Shown in pieces: positions 35,411-44,983 of a stretch of 64,000 nt of DNA. This DNA is from Rhynchopus sp. YZ270_cl-10 (Eukaryota; Euglenozoa; Diplonemea; Diplonemida; Diplonemidae). Each line of letters opens with the position of its first letter. Position 1 is the first letter of the stretch. The notes beneath the pieces were generated by a model. It saw nothing but the letters and a program-made list of their open reading frames with translations, did not search any database and was not told the origin of the DNA. The translations under genes were made by a program, and so were the position numbers. The stretch spans positions 930,001-994,000 of the forward strand of contig OZ037912.1 of the NCBI GenBank assembly GCA_964035575.1, given 5' to 3'.

Positions 35411-35777
35411 GAGAATTAACGTAGTGTTCTGAGGAAAAAGGGGAGGGAGGGAGGGGGGGAGGGGAAACGCAATTAAAATTTAAAAAAAAAGGGTGAAAGT
35501 CAATGTGTAGACCATGTGTACCACATCTGACTTTGTTAGGCTTTGGACCTTTCTTTTCTTTTTCAAATTCAAAAAATATGAAAAAAAGCTATCTTCCGCA
35601 AGACATGAAACATAACTCACAAACGCGGTTTAAAGTGTAAAGACACCAAGACTGTGTACAGTGAGGGGCTTTACAGCACTCCTCATTCGCAGAACCCCGC
35701 TCCTAACCCCATTCCGTCGTTTCGATGGCACAATAGATTAAAAAGAACGCATTCACATTGTTTTTTTTTTCGTCAAA

Positions 35778-35836
35778 TGGTGCTCCTGGGAGGGGTCGAT
35801 ATTGACAGGTCGCTGACAGGTAGTTGACCGACTTCA
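35778..35836 (-). mobile_element. Tiny TIR element N3, copy 2 (reverse)
   Basis: Reverse copy (TGGTGCTCC...TTGACAGGTCGCTGACAGG...TTGACCGAC) about 220 bp before the first ankyrin gene. Its sister at 37989-38056, in the opposite orientation, lies after that gene. Confidence 0.65.
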
Positions 35837-35897
35837 GACAACTTTATATTCACTTCTTGAAGTCAGATTCTATTTTTGTGTTTTTTTTGTACCTTGT

Positions 35898-35972
35898 GTA
35901 GCTTAAAGGAGAAATAGTTCAGATGCGGTCGGCAATCACCCCCTCCAACAGGTTAATTGCAATCAACGAAAA
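35898..35972 (+). repeat. Repeat R6, copy 2
   Basis: GTAGCTTAAAGGAGAAATAG to CAATCAACGAAAAC; matches 25766-25844 with small differences. It ends about 85 bp before the first ankyrin start codon, so it may hold 5' processing or promoter signals. This is an inference from its place upstream of two different genes. Confidence 0.65.
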
Positions 35973-36058
35973 CACACACATCAACGCTTTTTTGGCGTTC
36001 ATTCCACTCCAGATATCTGATACTTTGTTTCGTCACATACCTACTGTTCGCTCATATC

Positions 36059-37522
36059 ATGTGTTTCACTCATCCTTCTGACGTGACGAGATATCTCGAC
36101 GCTGCGCGTGACGGCAACGAACCGCAGCTCCGTAATTTGCTTCGTAAAGGGACCACAGTCGACGCTGCAGACAGCAACAGTGACACACCCCTGAACATCA
36201 CCTGTGCACATGGCCACACCTCGTGCGTGCGGGTCCTCCTTCAGAGGTACGCAAACACAGAAACCTGCAACCGCCACTCGCTCACACCGCTTCTCTCTTG
36301 CATGTTCGGCGGCCATATCAACATCATCCACATTCTTGTGGAGTTCGGTGCAGACATCCACAAGTCGCCAGGGGGGAGAGATCCGCCAGTGTGCTTCGCT
36401 GCGCACAATGTGCTCCCCCGTGCCCTGCATGAGCTGCTTCAGTTGGGGGCGGACGTCGAGGCCACGAATGCAGCAGGTGACCGTGCCGTTGCGCTTGCAG
36501 ACACGGAAACAACGCGGGTGTTGATTGAGTACGGTGCGGATGTGCGTAATGTGCTGGACCGTGTTGTGCTGCAGGGCAAGGTCGATGCTGCAAGGGAGTG
36601 TCTCGCTGCAGGTGCAGACATCGAAACACGTGATGATGCAGGGAACACCCCGCTGGAGCTGGCCTGTGAAGAGAACAACGTGCCGATGGTGGCACTGCTG
36701 TTGAAGTGGGGTGCGGACATACATTCGCGCGATATGATGGGGAACACACCGCTCATCACAGCGGCACAGTTTGACAACCACGATGTTGTTGCATTCCTTG
36801 TGAAGTGCGGCGCAGACCCGAACGCTACTGGACACGGAGGTGTGACGGCACAGTACTTTGCTGAGAAGGGGATGCTCACAGCCACACTGAAGACCCTGGA
36901 AAAGATCGGTGTGAAGCATGGACGCTTCGGTCGTGTGGAGGAGGTGCACCGTGCTGCCTGCAGTGGGGACGTGAAGAGGCTTCGCCGTGCAATGGAGGGG
37001 AAGCCTGCTTCGCATATCAACTGCCAGACTTCGTACGGCTTCACCCCACTGCACTACGCCATGAAGCGGAACCACACGAAACTTGTACACGAGATGATAA
37101 CAATGATGGGTGCGGACCCGTGCATCCGCAACAGCCGTGGTGCGACTGTGATGCACCTGTCGCTGACTGCTTCAAACCTTAAGCTGGCTAGCTTCCTCCT
37201 CACAAAAGCACCTGAACTTCTCGAAGCTGCCACCGACGACGGGAACACCCCAATCATGACAGCGTTTGCTGCTGGCGACAAAGCCCTTGAGGAGCTTGTG
37301 AAGCTGAAGGCCGATCTGCAGAAGGTGAACCACTCAGGCCAGACTGCGCTGCACATTGCTGTCCGGAACGGGTTCCTCGAAACCATCCAGAAGGTGGTGG
37401 ACCTGGGCTGCCACGCCTTTGCCGTGAGGGACAACAACGGCTGCACTCCGCTGGACCTGGCAGTTAAGGTCAACAACGTGCCTGCGATGCGTTTGCTGCA
37501 CACCATGAGCCATATACGGTGA
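36059..37522 (+). CDS. Ankyrin-repeat protein 1
   Basis: 487 residues built almost entirely of about twelve ankyrin repeats (GNTPLELACEENNVPMVALL, GNTPLITAAQFDNHDVVAFL, GFTPLHYAMKRNHTKLVHEM, GQTALHIAVRNGFLETIQKV, GCTPLDLAVKVNNVPAMRLL). The ATG at 36059 (MCFTHPSDVTRYLDAARDG) is the first in frame. A short non-repeat segment (MLTATLKTLEKIGVKHGRFG) splits the array into two blocks. No other domain is seen, so it is probably a protein-binding scaffold of unknown partner. Bases 36181-37497 are shared, without indels, with the next gene; N- and C-terminal tails are unique (here ending HTMSHIR). Confidence 0.9.
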   Translation: MCFTHPSDVTRYLDAARDGNEPQLRNLLRKGTTVDAADSNSDTPLNITCAHGHTSCVRVLLQRYANTETCNRHSLTPLLSCMFGGHINIIHILVEFGADIHKSPGGRDPPVCFAAHNVLPRALHELLQLGADVEATNAAGDRAVALADTETTRVLIEYGADVRNVLDRVVLQGKVDAARECLAAGADIETRDDAGNTPLELACEENNVPMVALLLKWGADIHSRDMMGNTPLITAAQFDNHDVVAFLVKCGADPNATGHGGVTAQYFAEKGMLTATLKTLEKIGVKHGRFGRVEEVHRAACSGDVKRLRRAMEGKPASHINCQTSYGFTPLHYAMKRNHTKLVHEMITMMGADPCIRNSRGATVMHLSLTASNLKLASFLLTKAPELLEAATDDGNTPIMTAFAAGDKALEELVKLKADLQKVNHSGQTALHIAVRNGFLETIQKVVDLGCHAFAVRDNNGCTPLDLAVKVNNVPAMRLLHTMSHIR

Positions 37523-38703
37523 TTCGGCTCCAGAGGCGACGGCATTGTGCAGGGGATGTACCTTGCTGTGTCTGCCGGCTGAATGCATCTCATCTTACAC
37601 CACTCTCACTCAATCTGCTTCAATATTATAATTCTCCACCCGAAGCCTTTGCGCCTAACTCCGGACAGTTGTTTTTTGTTTATTAAGACAAGATCATCGA
37701 CAACATTATTTCCCTTATTTTTCTACTAGATACCGCGGACAGCTTTCGTTACTGTGTACAAATGAACACCATCGAGAGAAGGGATGGTGCACTTTACGTA
37801 CTTGAACTTGTTGTTGTTTACGTCTGTATGCGAGGGCTTTTGCCCTTTGCAGCTATTCTATCTTTTATGCGAAGTTAGTTAGGAATCTCTCACTACGATG
37901 CGTTGCGCGGTGTTTCTCAGGATTCGTTTTTCTTACCATCTTTTAGGGATATTTTTCCCTCTCCAAAGTTAAAAAATTCCCGCCTCAGTGGTGCTTTCGG
38001 AAGTCGGTCAAAGACCTGTCAGCGACCTGTCAATATCGACCCCTCCCGGAGCACCACTTATGCGAGAATATTTCATACCGCGAATCTCAACTTATCTGCA
38101 CTCTCTGTAAGATTTTTGATGTTGTTGGGTGAACAACAAGGATGTGGGGATGTGGTAGCTGGTCATCGTAGATCACAAGACTTGACAGAAAAATGGCTAC
38201 TAGGAATAGGGCTTGTAATGGAAGTGCCGCAGGCGCGGTGGAAAACTCCCTGTGTTTGTTTTTATTTATTGATCATTAGAGACTCAATTGCATTTGATTC
38301 GATTGACTACTGACCACTTCTCAGTTTTTCAGCTTGTCCGCCTCTACTTTCTAACCATGTGGTGAGACAGGAAGCCAAGACTTTTCATTACTATCGCATT
38401 TCTCCCGGTTCCTCCCGGCTGTCCCTTTCTGGTTGTGAGGGCACTCCGGAGGGCACCATCACCTTACTCACTTTACTGCAAATGGGCACAGGGGGGTGGA
38501 GCCTAATTTAATTGTCTGTGTGTTGCAGAATCATCAGGTTTATGCTATCTGAATGTGAATGGGTAATTTAGCCCTCGGGCTACCTTGTACCCTTTTTAAT
38601 AGAACATAGAAATACCCCCACCCTCCCCTTTGTCACTTTATTTTTTTTACTGTGCGAAGTGTGCATAAGTTTTCCTCCTCCTAGATGACCCACGTCCTAA
38701 ATC
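37523..38703. other. Spacer between the ankyrin genes
   Basis: Contains TIR element N3 copy 3 (37989-38056) and otherwise unremarkable, less homopolymeric sequence. No convincing gene. Confidence 0.55.
37989..38056 (+). mobile_element. Tiny TIR element N3, copy 3
   Basis: GGTGCTTTCGGAAGTCGGTC, AAGACCTGTCAGCGACCTG and CTCCCGGAGCACC; same layout as 31220-31287. Confidence 0.65.
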
Positions 38704-40146
38704 ATGTCTCGAAGTCCTGCTCATGCGGCAGAAACTGGCAACTCTCAGTACTTTCAAGAAGCAGGCGAGTGCGATAACCCTGTGAACAGCGATGGTGACA
38801 CACCCCTGAACATCACCTGTGCACATGGGCACACCTCGTGCGTGCGGGTCCTCCTTCAGAGGTACGCAAACACAGAAACCTGCAACCGCCACTCGCTCAC
38901 ACCGCTTCTCTCTTGCATGTTCGGCGGCCATATCAACATCATCCACATTCTTGTGGAGTTCGGTGCAGACATCCACAAGTCGCCAGGGGGGAGAGATCCG
39001 CCAGTGTGCTTCGCTGCGCACAATGTGCTCCCCCGTGCCCTGCATGAGCTGCTTCAGTTGGGGGCGGACGTCGAGGCCACGAATGCAGCAGGTGACCGTG
39101 CCGTTGCGCTTGCAGACACAGAAACAACGCGGGTGTTGATTGAGTACGGTGCGGATGTGCGTAATGTGCTGGACCGTGTTGTGCTGCAGGGCAAGGTCGA
39201 TGCTGCAAGGGAGTGTCTCGCTGCAGGTGCAGACATCGAAACACGTGATGATGCAGGGAACACCCCGCTGGAGCTGGCCTGTGAAGAGAACAACGTGCCG
39301 ATGGTGGCACTGCTGTTGAAGTGGGGTGCGGACATACATTCGCGCGATATGATGGGGAACACACCGCTCATCACAGCGGCACAGTTTGACAACCACGACG
39401 TTGTTGCATTCCTTGTGAAGTGCGGCGCAGACCCGAACGCCACTGGACACGGAGGTGTGACGGCACAGTACTTTGCTGAGAAGGGGATGCTGATAGCCAC
39501 ACTGAAGACCCTGGACAAGATTGGTGTGAAGCATGGACGCTTCGGTCGTGTGGAGGAGGTGCACCGTGCTGCCTGCAGTGGGGACGTGAAGAGGCTTCGT
39601 CGGGCAATGGAGGGGAAGCCTGCTTCGCATATCAACTGCCAGACTTCGTACGGCTTCACCCCACTGCACTACGCCATGAAGCGGAACCACACGAAACTTG
39701 TACACGAGATGATAACAATGATGGGTGCGGACCCGTGCATCCGCAACAGCCGTGGTGCGACTGTGATGCACCTGTCGCTGACTGCTTCGAACCTTAAGTT
39801 GGCTGGCTTCCTCCTCACAAAAGCACCCGAACTTCTCGAAGCTGCGAACGACGACGGGAACACCCCAATCATGACAGCGTTTGCTGCTGGCGACAAAGCC
39901 CTTGAGGAGCTTGTGAAGCTGAAGGCCGATCTGCAGAAGGTGAACCACTCAGGCCAGACTGCGCTGCACATTGCTGTCCGGAACGGGTTCCTCGAAACCA
40001 TCCAGAAGGTGGTGGACCTGGGCTGCCACGCCTTTGCCGTGAGGGACAACAACGGCTGCACTCCGCTGGACCTGGCAGTTAAGGTCAACAACGTGCCTGC
40101 GATGCGTTTGCTTGCGAGCCTTGAAAGAAAAGTTACGCACCGATAG
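38704..40146 (+). CDS. Ankyrin-repeat protein 2, near-identical paralogue of protein 1
   Basis: 480 residues, start MSRSPAHAAETGNSQYFQEA. Bases 38796-40112 align base for base with 36181-37497 (constant offset 2615). By eye there are about 20 substitutions, most of them in the 3' half. The shared block begins and ends inside the coding frame: the first about 31 and last about 11 residues (LASLERKVTHR) are unrelated to gene 1. Tandem duplication followed by gene conversion, or exchange of the repeat block, would explain this. Function as for gene 1, unknown partner. Confidence 0.9.
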   Translation: MSRSPAHAAETGNSQYFQEAGECDNPVNSDGDTPLNITCAHGHTSCVRVLLQRYANTETCNRHSLTPLLSCMFGGHINIIHILVEFGADIHKSPGGRDPPVCFAAHNVLPRALHELLQLGADVEATNAAGDRAVALADTETTRVLIEYGADVRNVLDRVVLQGKVDAARECLAAGADIETRDDAGNTPLELACEENNVPMVALLLKWGADIHSRDMMGNTPLITAAQFDNHDVVAFLVKCGADPNATGHGGVTAQYFAEKGMLIATLKTLDKIGVKHGRFGRVEEVHRAACSGDVKRLRRAMEGKPASHINCQTSYGFTPLHYAMKRNHTKLVHEMITMMGADPCIRNSRGATVMHLSLTASNLKLAGFLLTKAPELLEAANDDGNTPIMTAFAAGDKALEELVKLKADLQKVNHSGQTALHIAVRNGFLETIQKVVDLGCHAFAVRDNNGCTPLDLAVKVNNVPAMRLLASLERKVTHR

Positions 40147-43100
40147 CCTCATCATAGGAGTGCATATTCTGGCTATTACGCAGAGTCTACTGTATGGTGA
40201 CGAGAGCTGCACGACTGGGTTGTAACAACCACGAAACGATATAGGAAGGTGACGGCTGTGTGGAGATCACACGAGGTGACTACATGCCGTCAATTTATCA
40301 ATTTATCAATTTATCAGAAGAAGTGAGTATATTGCAGTAGAGACTCTATTAGCTTCGGGCAGCTTTGGGTGAATGAGGACAGCCTTGTCGTTGCTTTGAG
40401 GTTATAGAGGTTGTCATAGATGGTGGGTATTTGCGCAGTGATGGCTGTACTATGATGGGACAATTCTCACAATACAGCCGCCACTAGGCAAATATTGCTA
40501 ATATTGGTATTGCCAGAATATGGTAACGAGCCTATCCTGGGTATGGGGTACATCTGATGATTCTCTGTCAAAAACGTCATCATATTTTTTTTTTTTTTTT
40601 TTTGCGGAGAAACCCAAAACAGAAGCTTGCAAAATGAGAGTGTTTTTTTTTTTTTGCTGGCCCTTTTACCATTTTACTTCCCACCCCCTCTCCCCCCCCA
40701 GCATCAGTTAACACTCCGGCTGATTTATTTTTAGAGATTCAGCTATTTCCTTCCCCAATTTTGTGTCTGATTTGCTTTGTAATGTTTGTACTAATTTCTT
40801 ATTTTTTTTTATTGGGGGCGCTTTTGTTCATATCTTAGGAAAATCTTAGTAGTGTAGTACAACTCTTGCCCTGGCTACACAACATCAATACAAGAGGTTG
40901 CCCAGAGAGTTTGTTAGGGCGTGTGTGGTTTTCTTCTAACAATTTCGAGAGGATTTTTTATTTTATTTTCAATATTTTTCAACAAATTTTGTTTTATTTC
41001 ATCACCAGAAGAAGAACCCAGCTCTATTCAAACCCCAATACAAACCTGTTTTTTTTGTATTTTCAGTTGTGTAATTCTAGGGGTGAGGAAAGAGTTACCT
41101 CCTTTTTTTCCTCGATAGTTTTTACCACCCCCCCTCCTCCCCCTCCCCGTATTTTTTTTAGAGATCAGTGTGCGTTAAGATTTTTTTTACTTGGGGACTT
41201 ACCTCAGCTTCGTAGTACTGTGGTACGAGGAAAAACCATATCTTCAGTGATATCTGTAGTGCCGTTTTCTTTTTTGGGAGTGGCTTTGACATCACGGAGA
41301 CACGTAGCCATTTTTCTACCACAGCCTTTCACACTGTGGGGGGAAGCCGTCCCAGCACCTTTCGCCCATTTGTACAGTTTCAATAGGTCATCGTGGCTAA
41401 TTTTTGCGGTTTAGGGGTAAAATCGCGAAGACCGTTTTTTCTTTTTATTTTTCGAGGCAAATCTCTGCCTTCAAGGCTTGCAGCAAAATGGTGACCACAT
41501 CATCCCTACCAACCGTATTTTTTGCGTGTTCCAGCAGGGTAAAGATGTGTGCACGAGAGGCCACCCATCTTTCAAATGTTTTTAACTCTTTTGTCAACGG
41601 GTCAGACCAAGGGGGGTCAACTGTGCCTTGCCACATTCAGCCCTGCCGTCTGCAGTAACGGGCAGGCCAGTAGGTTTCCTTTTCACACCTTCTTCAGAGC
41701 ACTTTCTGGTGCTTTGATCCAGAGCTGGCATCATACGTGGGTCAGTAGGTGCATCGGCCAACGATTTTCTTTTTAAAAAGGTTGTGTGTGCCCTACGGGG
41801 CCTCGAGAGAAACTGTGTTCACTCCACCGTCACTGTTGTGCTGTGCTGGGTTTGGCGTTACTTCTACCATCCCAACCATTCACTACCACCCCCCGCATAG
41901 AGGAACCGGAGGCCTTGATCGTTATTCGCGGCATGCCATCTAGGTTCCCCATCAATTCCGTCCGCATCCCCCAGCTGTGAGGCTGAGGCTTCGGAACGTT
42001 TCCCCCCCCTCCCTTTTTTTCCCACTGTAACCAACCGTGGTAGGCGTGACGCTGACTACACGGTAGTTATAGGTAGCCGCGCCACTGGTACTGCCTCTTA
42101 CTTAGTTTTGTTGTAGTGCTACTTTGCGGGGTTCCACACTGCAGACAGTTTCCGGGTATGCAGTGGGGACTTTGGTGCGGTGCCAGGAACGAACTGAAAA
42201 AAACGTTATTTTTTTTTTTTCTCTTCAATTTTTTTTTTGTTTTATAGTCCGGCATTATGCCATAATACTAAAGACAGTAGTCAACTTTCTATTGGCAGAT
42301 AAGTATACAATGGCAAAAATATTAAAAAAATCAGTGGTACTCCTGATCCCATTTTGCGTACTTGTTGCGTAGTTGTTGCGTACTTGGTATTTTTTATTTC
42401 AGGAGTACCAATCTGAGAACTTTTTTGGTTCAACAAAAAATATGAAATTATCAGAGAAAGCAAAATACACTGATGCAGCTCTCAACGATTGTTTTTTTTT
42501 TTAAAGTGGAGCCATCCTCGGGTGTCTCGAGTGGAAAGGGCCTGGACTTCGTTTGTCAGCATTAAAAAAGACAGCGAAAATTGGGGAAAAAAAAATCCAG
42601 CGCTCATGATGGTTCAGTTGAGTAATGTTGTTTTGCGTGACCATGAAGGAAGCTTCGTGTTGTTTTTTTAAAGGTGACTTAAGCACGAGAGGCTTAAGGT
42701 CATTTTTTTTTTATTTTTTTTTTTTTTTTGGAGTACTTTCCAGCTGACTCAGGGATTCTTTCTTGGCTTTTTTGTTGGGAAAGTCACACGATCCTTTTTT
42801 CCCGGGGAAACAACGTCATCCCTGACAACAAACTTGTGGAAACCCACGCGGCTGATGCTGCACGATAACGAATGTGATCAAGGTGACTAAGCGTGAGAGA
42901 AACTTTTCTTTTTTAGTCCTCAAAGAGGTTTCCTCTTCACTACCAGGTAGTCAGTGGGATCGTATTGAAGTAATAAAAATATCACGACACTGTCACAGAA
43001 TATTTATTACACGCTTTACGCACAAAACAAATTATAATGAACCTTCAATCAGTCTCTAGGATACAAAAAGAACGCGCGGATCTCACACGATGAAAGCGAG

Positions 43101-43320
43101 GTGTGGACACGTTATCAATTTTTCAACAACACAAAAAAACCTGCAACGGATTGATGCATTGAAGGGAAGAAAAGAAATAAACAAAAATACTCTCCAACAT
43201 TTTCAAGATCTAACTAAACTAAAGTAAAGTAAGGCGGGAGCATGCGGAGTACATCAGGTACCCCCACATCTCCCCGCGCACACAATTTTTTTGGGCCATA
43301 TTCTGCACAAGAATTACCCC
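40147..43320. other. Long spacer with fragments of coding quality
   Basis: Mostly AT-rich with poly-T runs. Two patches have coding-like composition. At about 41215-41400 on the minus strand, DDLLKLYKWAKGAG is readable but the frame breaks at a C-run. At about 41900-41980 (+), after CCCCCCGCATAG, EEPEALIVIRGMPSRFPINS reads to a TGA and may be a terminal exon. Neither could be assigned to a family. Repeat R7 copy 1 lies at 42918-43030 and a GATGTGTGCACGAGAGGC motif at about 41544. Confidence 0.4.
42918..43030 (+). repeat. Repeat R7, copy 1
   Basis: CCTCAAAGAGGTTTCCTCTT (a small palindrome) through TTTACGCACAAAACAAA; a second, slightly diverged copy lies at 48367-48460, about 190 bp after the insulysin stop. 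Confidence 0.65.
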
Positions 43321-43339
43321 TATTGGTGCTTCCCGTGGG

Positions 43340-43961
43340 GTACTGTACTGTGTACTGTGTACTGTGTACTGTGTACTGTGTACTGTGTACTGTGTACTGT
43401 GTACTGTGTACTGTGTACTGTGTACTGTGTACTGTGTACTGTGTACTGTGTACTGTGTACTGTGTACTGTGTACTGTGTACTGTGTACTGTGTACTGTGT
43501 ACTGTGTACTGTGTACTGTGTACTGTGTACTGTGTACTGTGTACTGTGTACTGTGTACTGTGTACTGTGTACTGTGTACTGTGTACTGTGTACTGTGTAC
43601 TGTGTACTGTGTACTGTGTACTGTGTACTGTGTACTGTGTACTGTGTACTGTGTACTGTGTACTGTGTACTGTGTACTGTGTACTGTGTACTGTGTACTG
43701 TGTACTGTGTACTGTGTACTGTGTACTGTGTACTGTGTACTGTGTACTGTGTACTGTGTACTGTGTACTGTGTACTGTGTACTGTGTACTGTGTACTGTG
43801 TACTGTGTACTGTGTACTGTGTACTGTGTACTGTGTACTGTGTACTGTGTACTGTGTACTGTGTACTGTGTACTGTGTACTGTGTACTGTGTACTGTGTA
43901 CTGTGTACTGTGTACTGTGTACTGTGTACTGTGTACTGTGTACTGTGTACTGTGTACTGTG
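43340..43961 (+). repeat. Heptamer satellite (ACTGTGT)n, about 88 copies
   Basis: Uninterrupted ACTGTGT over about 620 bp. All six frames stay open because the period is seven and no stop occurs; none is a gene. Confidence 0.95.
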
Positions 43962-44636
43962 TTCATCACCCTGTTCCCACAACGTTTTTTTAGGCTAAAC
44001 TTTTTTTTCACTATTTTACTCGATATTTCCAGGGCTCGTGCACCTGGAAATATCGCTTAAAATAAAGGTTACTTTATTTTACAGCAATAAATACTTATTT
44101 TTAATAAAAAGGAGTTAGTCATTCCTTTTGCAATCACAGCATATTCAAAGCTGCACACGTTGACACTTGCGGAACCCTATTAGGGGGATGTGCCATGGCA
44201 CTCACCACCTCCTTTTAGGTTTGGGGGAATGCACCCCACCCCCCCGTGTTATTTTCTTCTTTCACAGGGTTTCCGCCAATGGGTACCGGGGGGTACTTTG
44301 GTATCCCCCAATATTCTCCCCGGAAAAATTCCGATTGGCGATTGAGTGTATCTAACAGCGGGGCGTGGTTTGCAAGACTGCGTTTTTGCCGCTTGCGCTC
44401 TACCCTTCGTACAACGTTTTTTCTTATTGCGCTCTCCTCTTCGTACACCGTTGTTGCTTCTTGCGGGGCGTGTTGATGAAGCCACTTTGGCACCGCCAAG
44501 ATGATGTGTGTACGCACGAGAGACAGATTTTCCCCCACCCTCCCTTTTTTTATGGTTTCACCTCCTTCTTTATTTTATTTTCAGTGCCTCCGTCGATAAA
44601 AAGTGAGCCGTTTGCACTTCGTCTCTTTTTTTTTTT

Positions 44637-44838
44637 GATAAAACAACTTGTTGTCAATTCTAAAAAGATTGGAGGCAGCGCTGCAGGGCAAACAAAACGG
44701 ATTGAAAAAAACAGAAGCTTGCTTGTTTTCTTTGAGTACTCAATTAACCACAACAACCGTACTTCAGTTTAACACATTTTTTCACCTTTTTGTTTTCCCG
44801 GCTTTGAGCGCACAAACAAAAGACCCGATCTTTTTTTC
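44637..44838 (+). repeat. 200-bp duplicated segment R5, copy 2
   Basis: Identical to 31308-31507 except in homopolymer length. It joins in frame to the insulysin reading frame, but this is accidental. The true start is taken downstream. Confidence 0.85.
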
Positions 44839-44983
44839 ATTTCTTGTAAAAAAAAAAACATCCGAAGATGGGTGTATGCAATCCATCGAGACAACAAAAA
44901 AGGGTACATCAATTTTCCTCGATCTTCCAACGGGGTTTGGTTTTCCTTTCCTGCCTTTCACAAAACAAACAAACAAACCACAG

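Noticed and set aside
41215-41400. Acyl-CoA-binding-protein-like fragment (DDLLKLYKWAKGAG) on the minus strand
   Set aside because: Only one short motif fits, the frame breaks at a C-run, and the rest of the domain is absent.
43214-44060. Overlapping open frames of more than 200 codons on both strands
   Set aside because: Products of the ACTGTGT heptamer satellite.
44648-44983. Longer N-terminus for the insulysin protein
   Set aside because: This part is the R5 repeat, also present where there is no protease gene; the M16 protein is complete from 44984.
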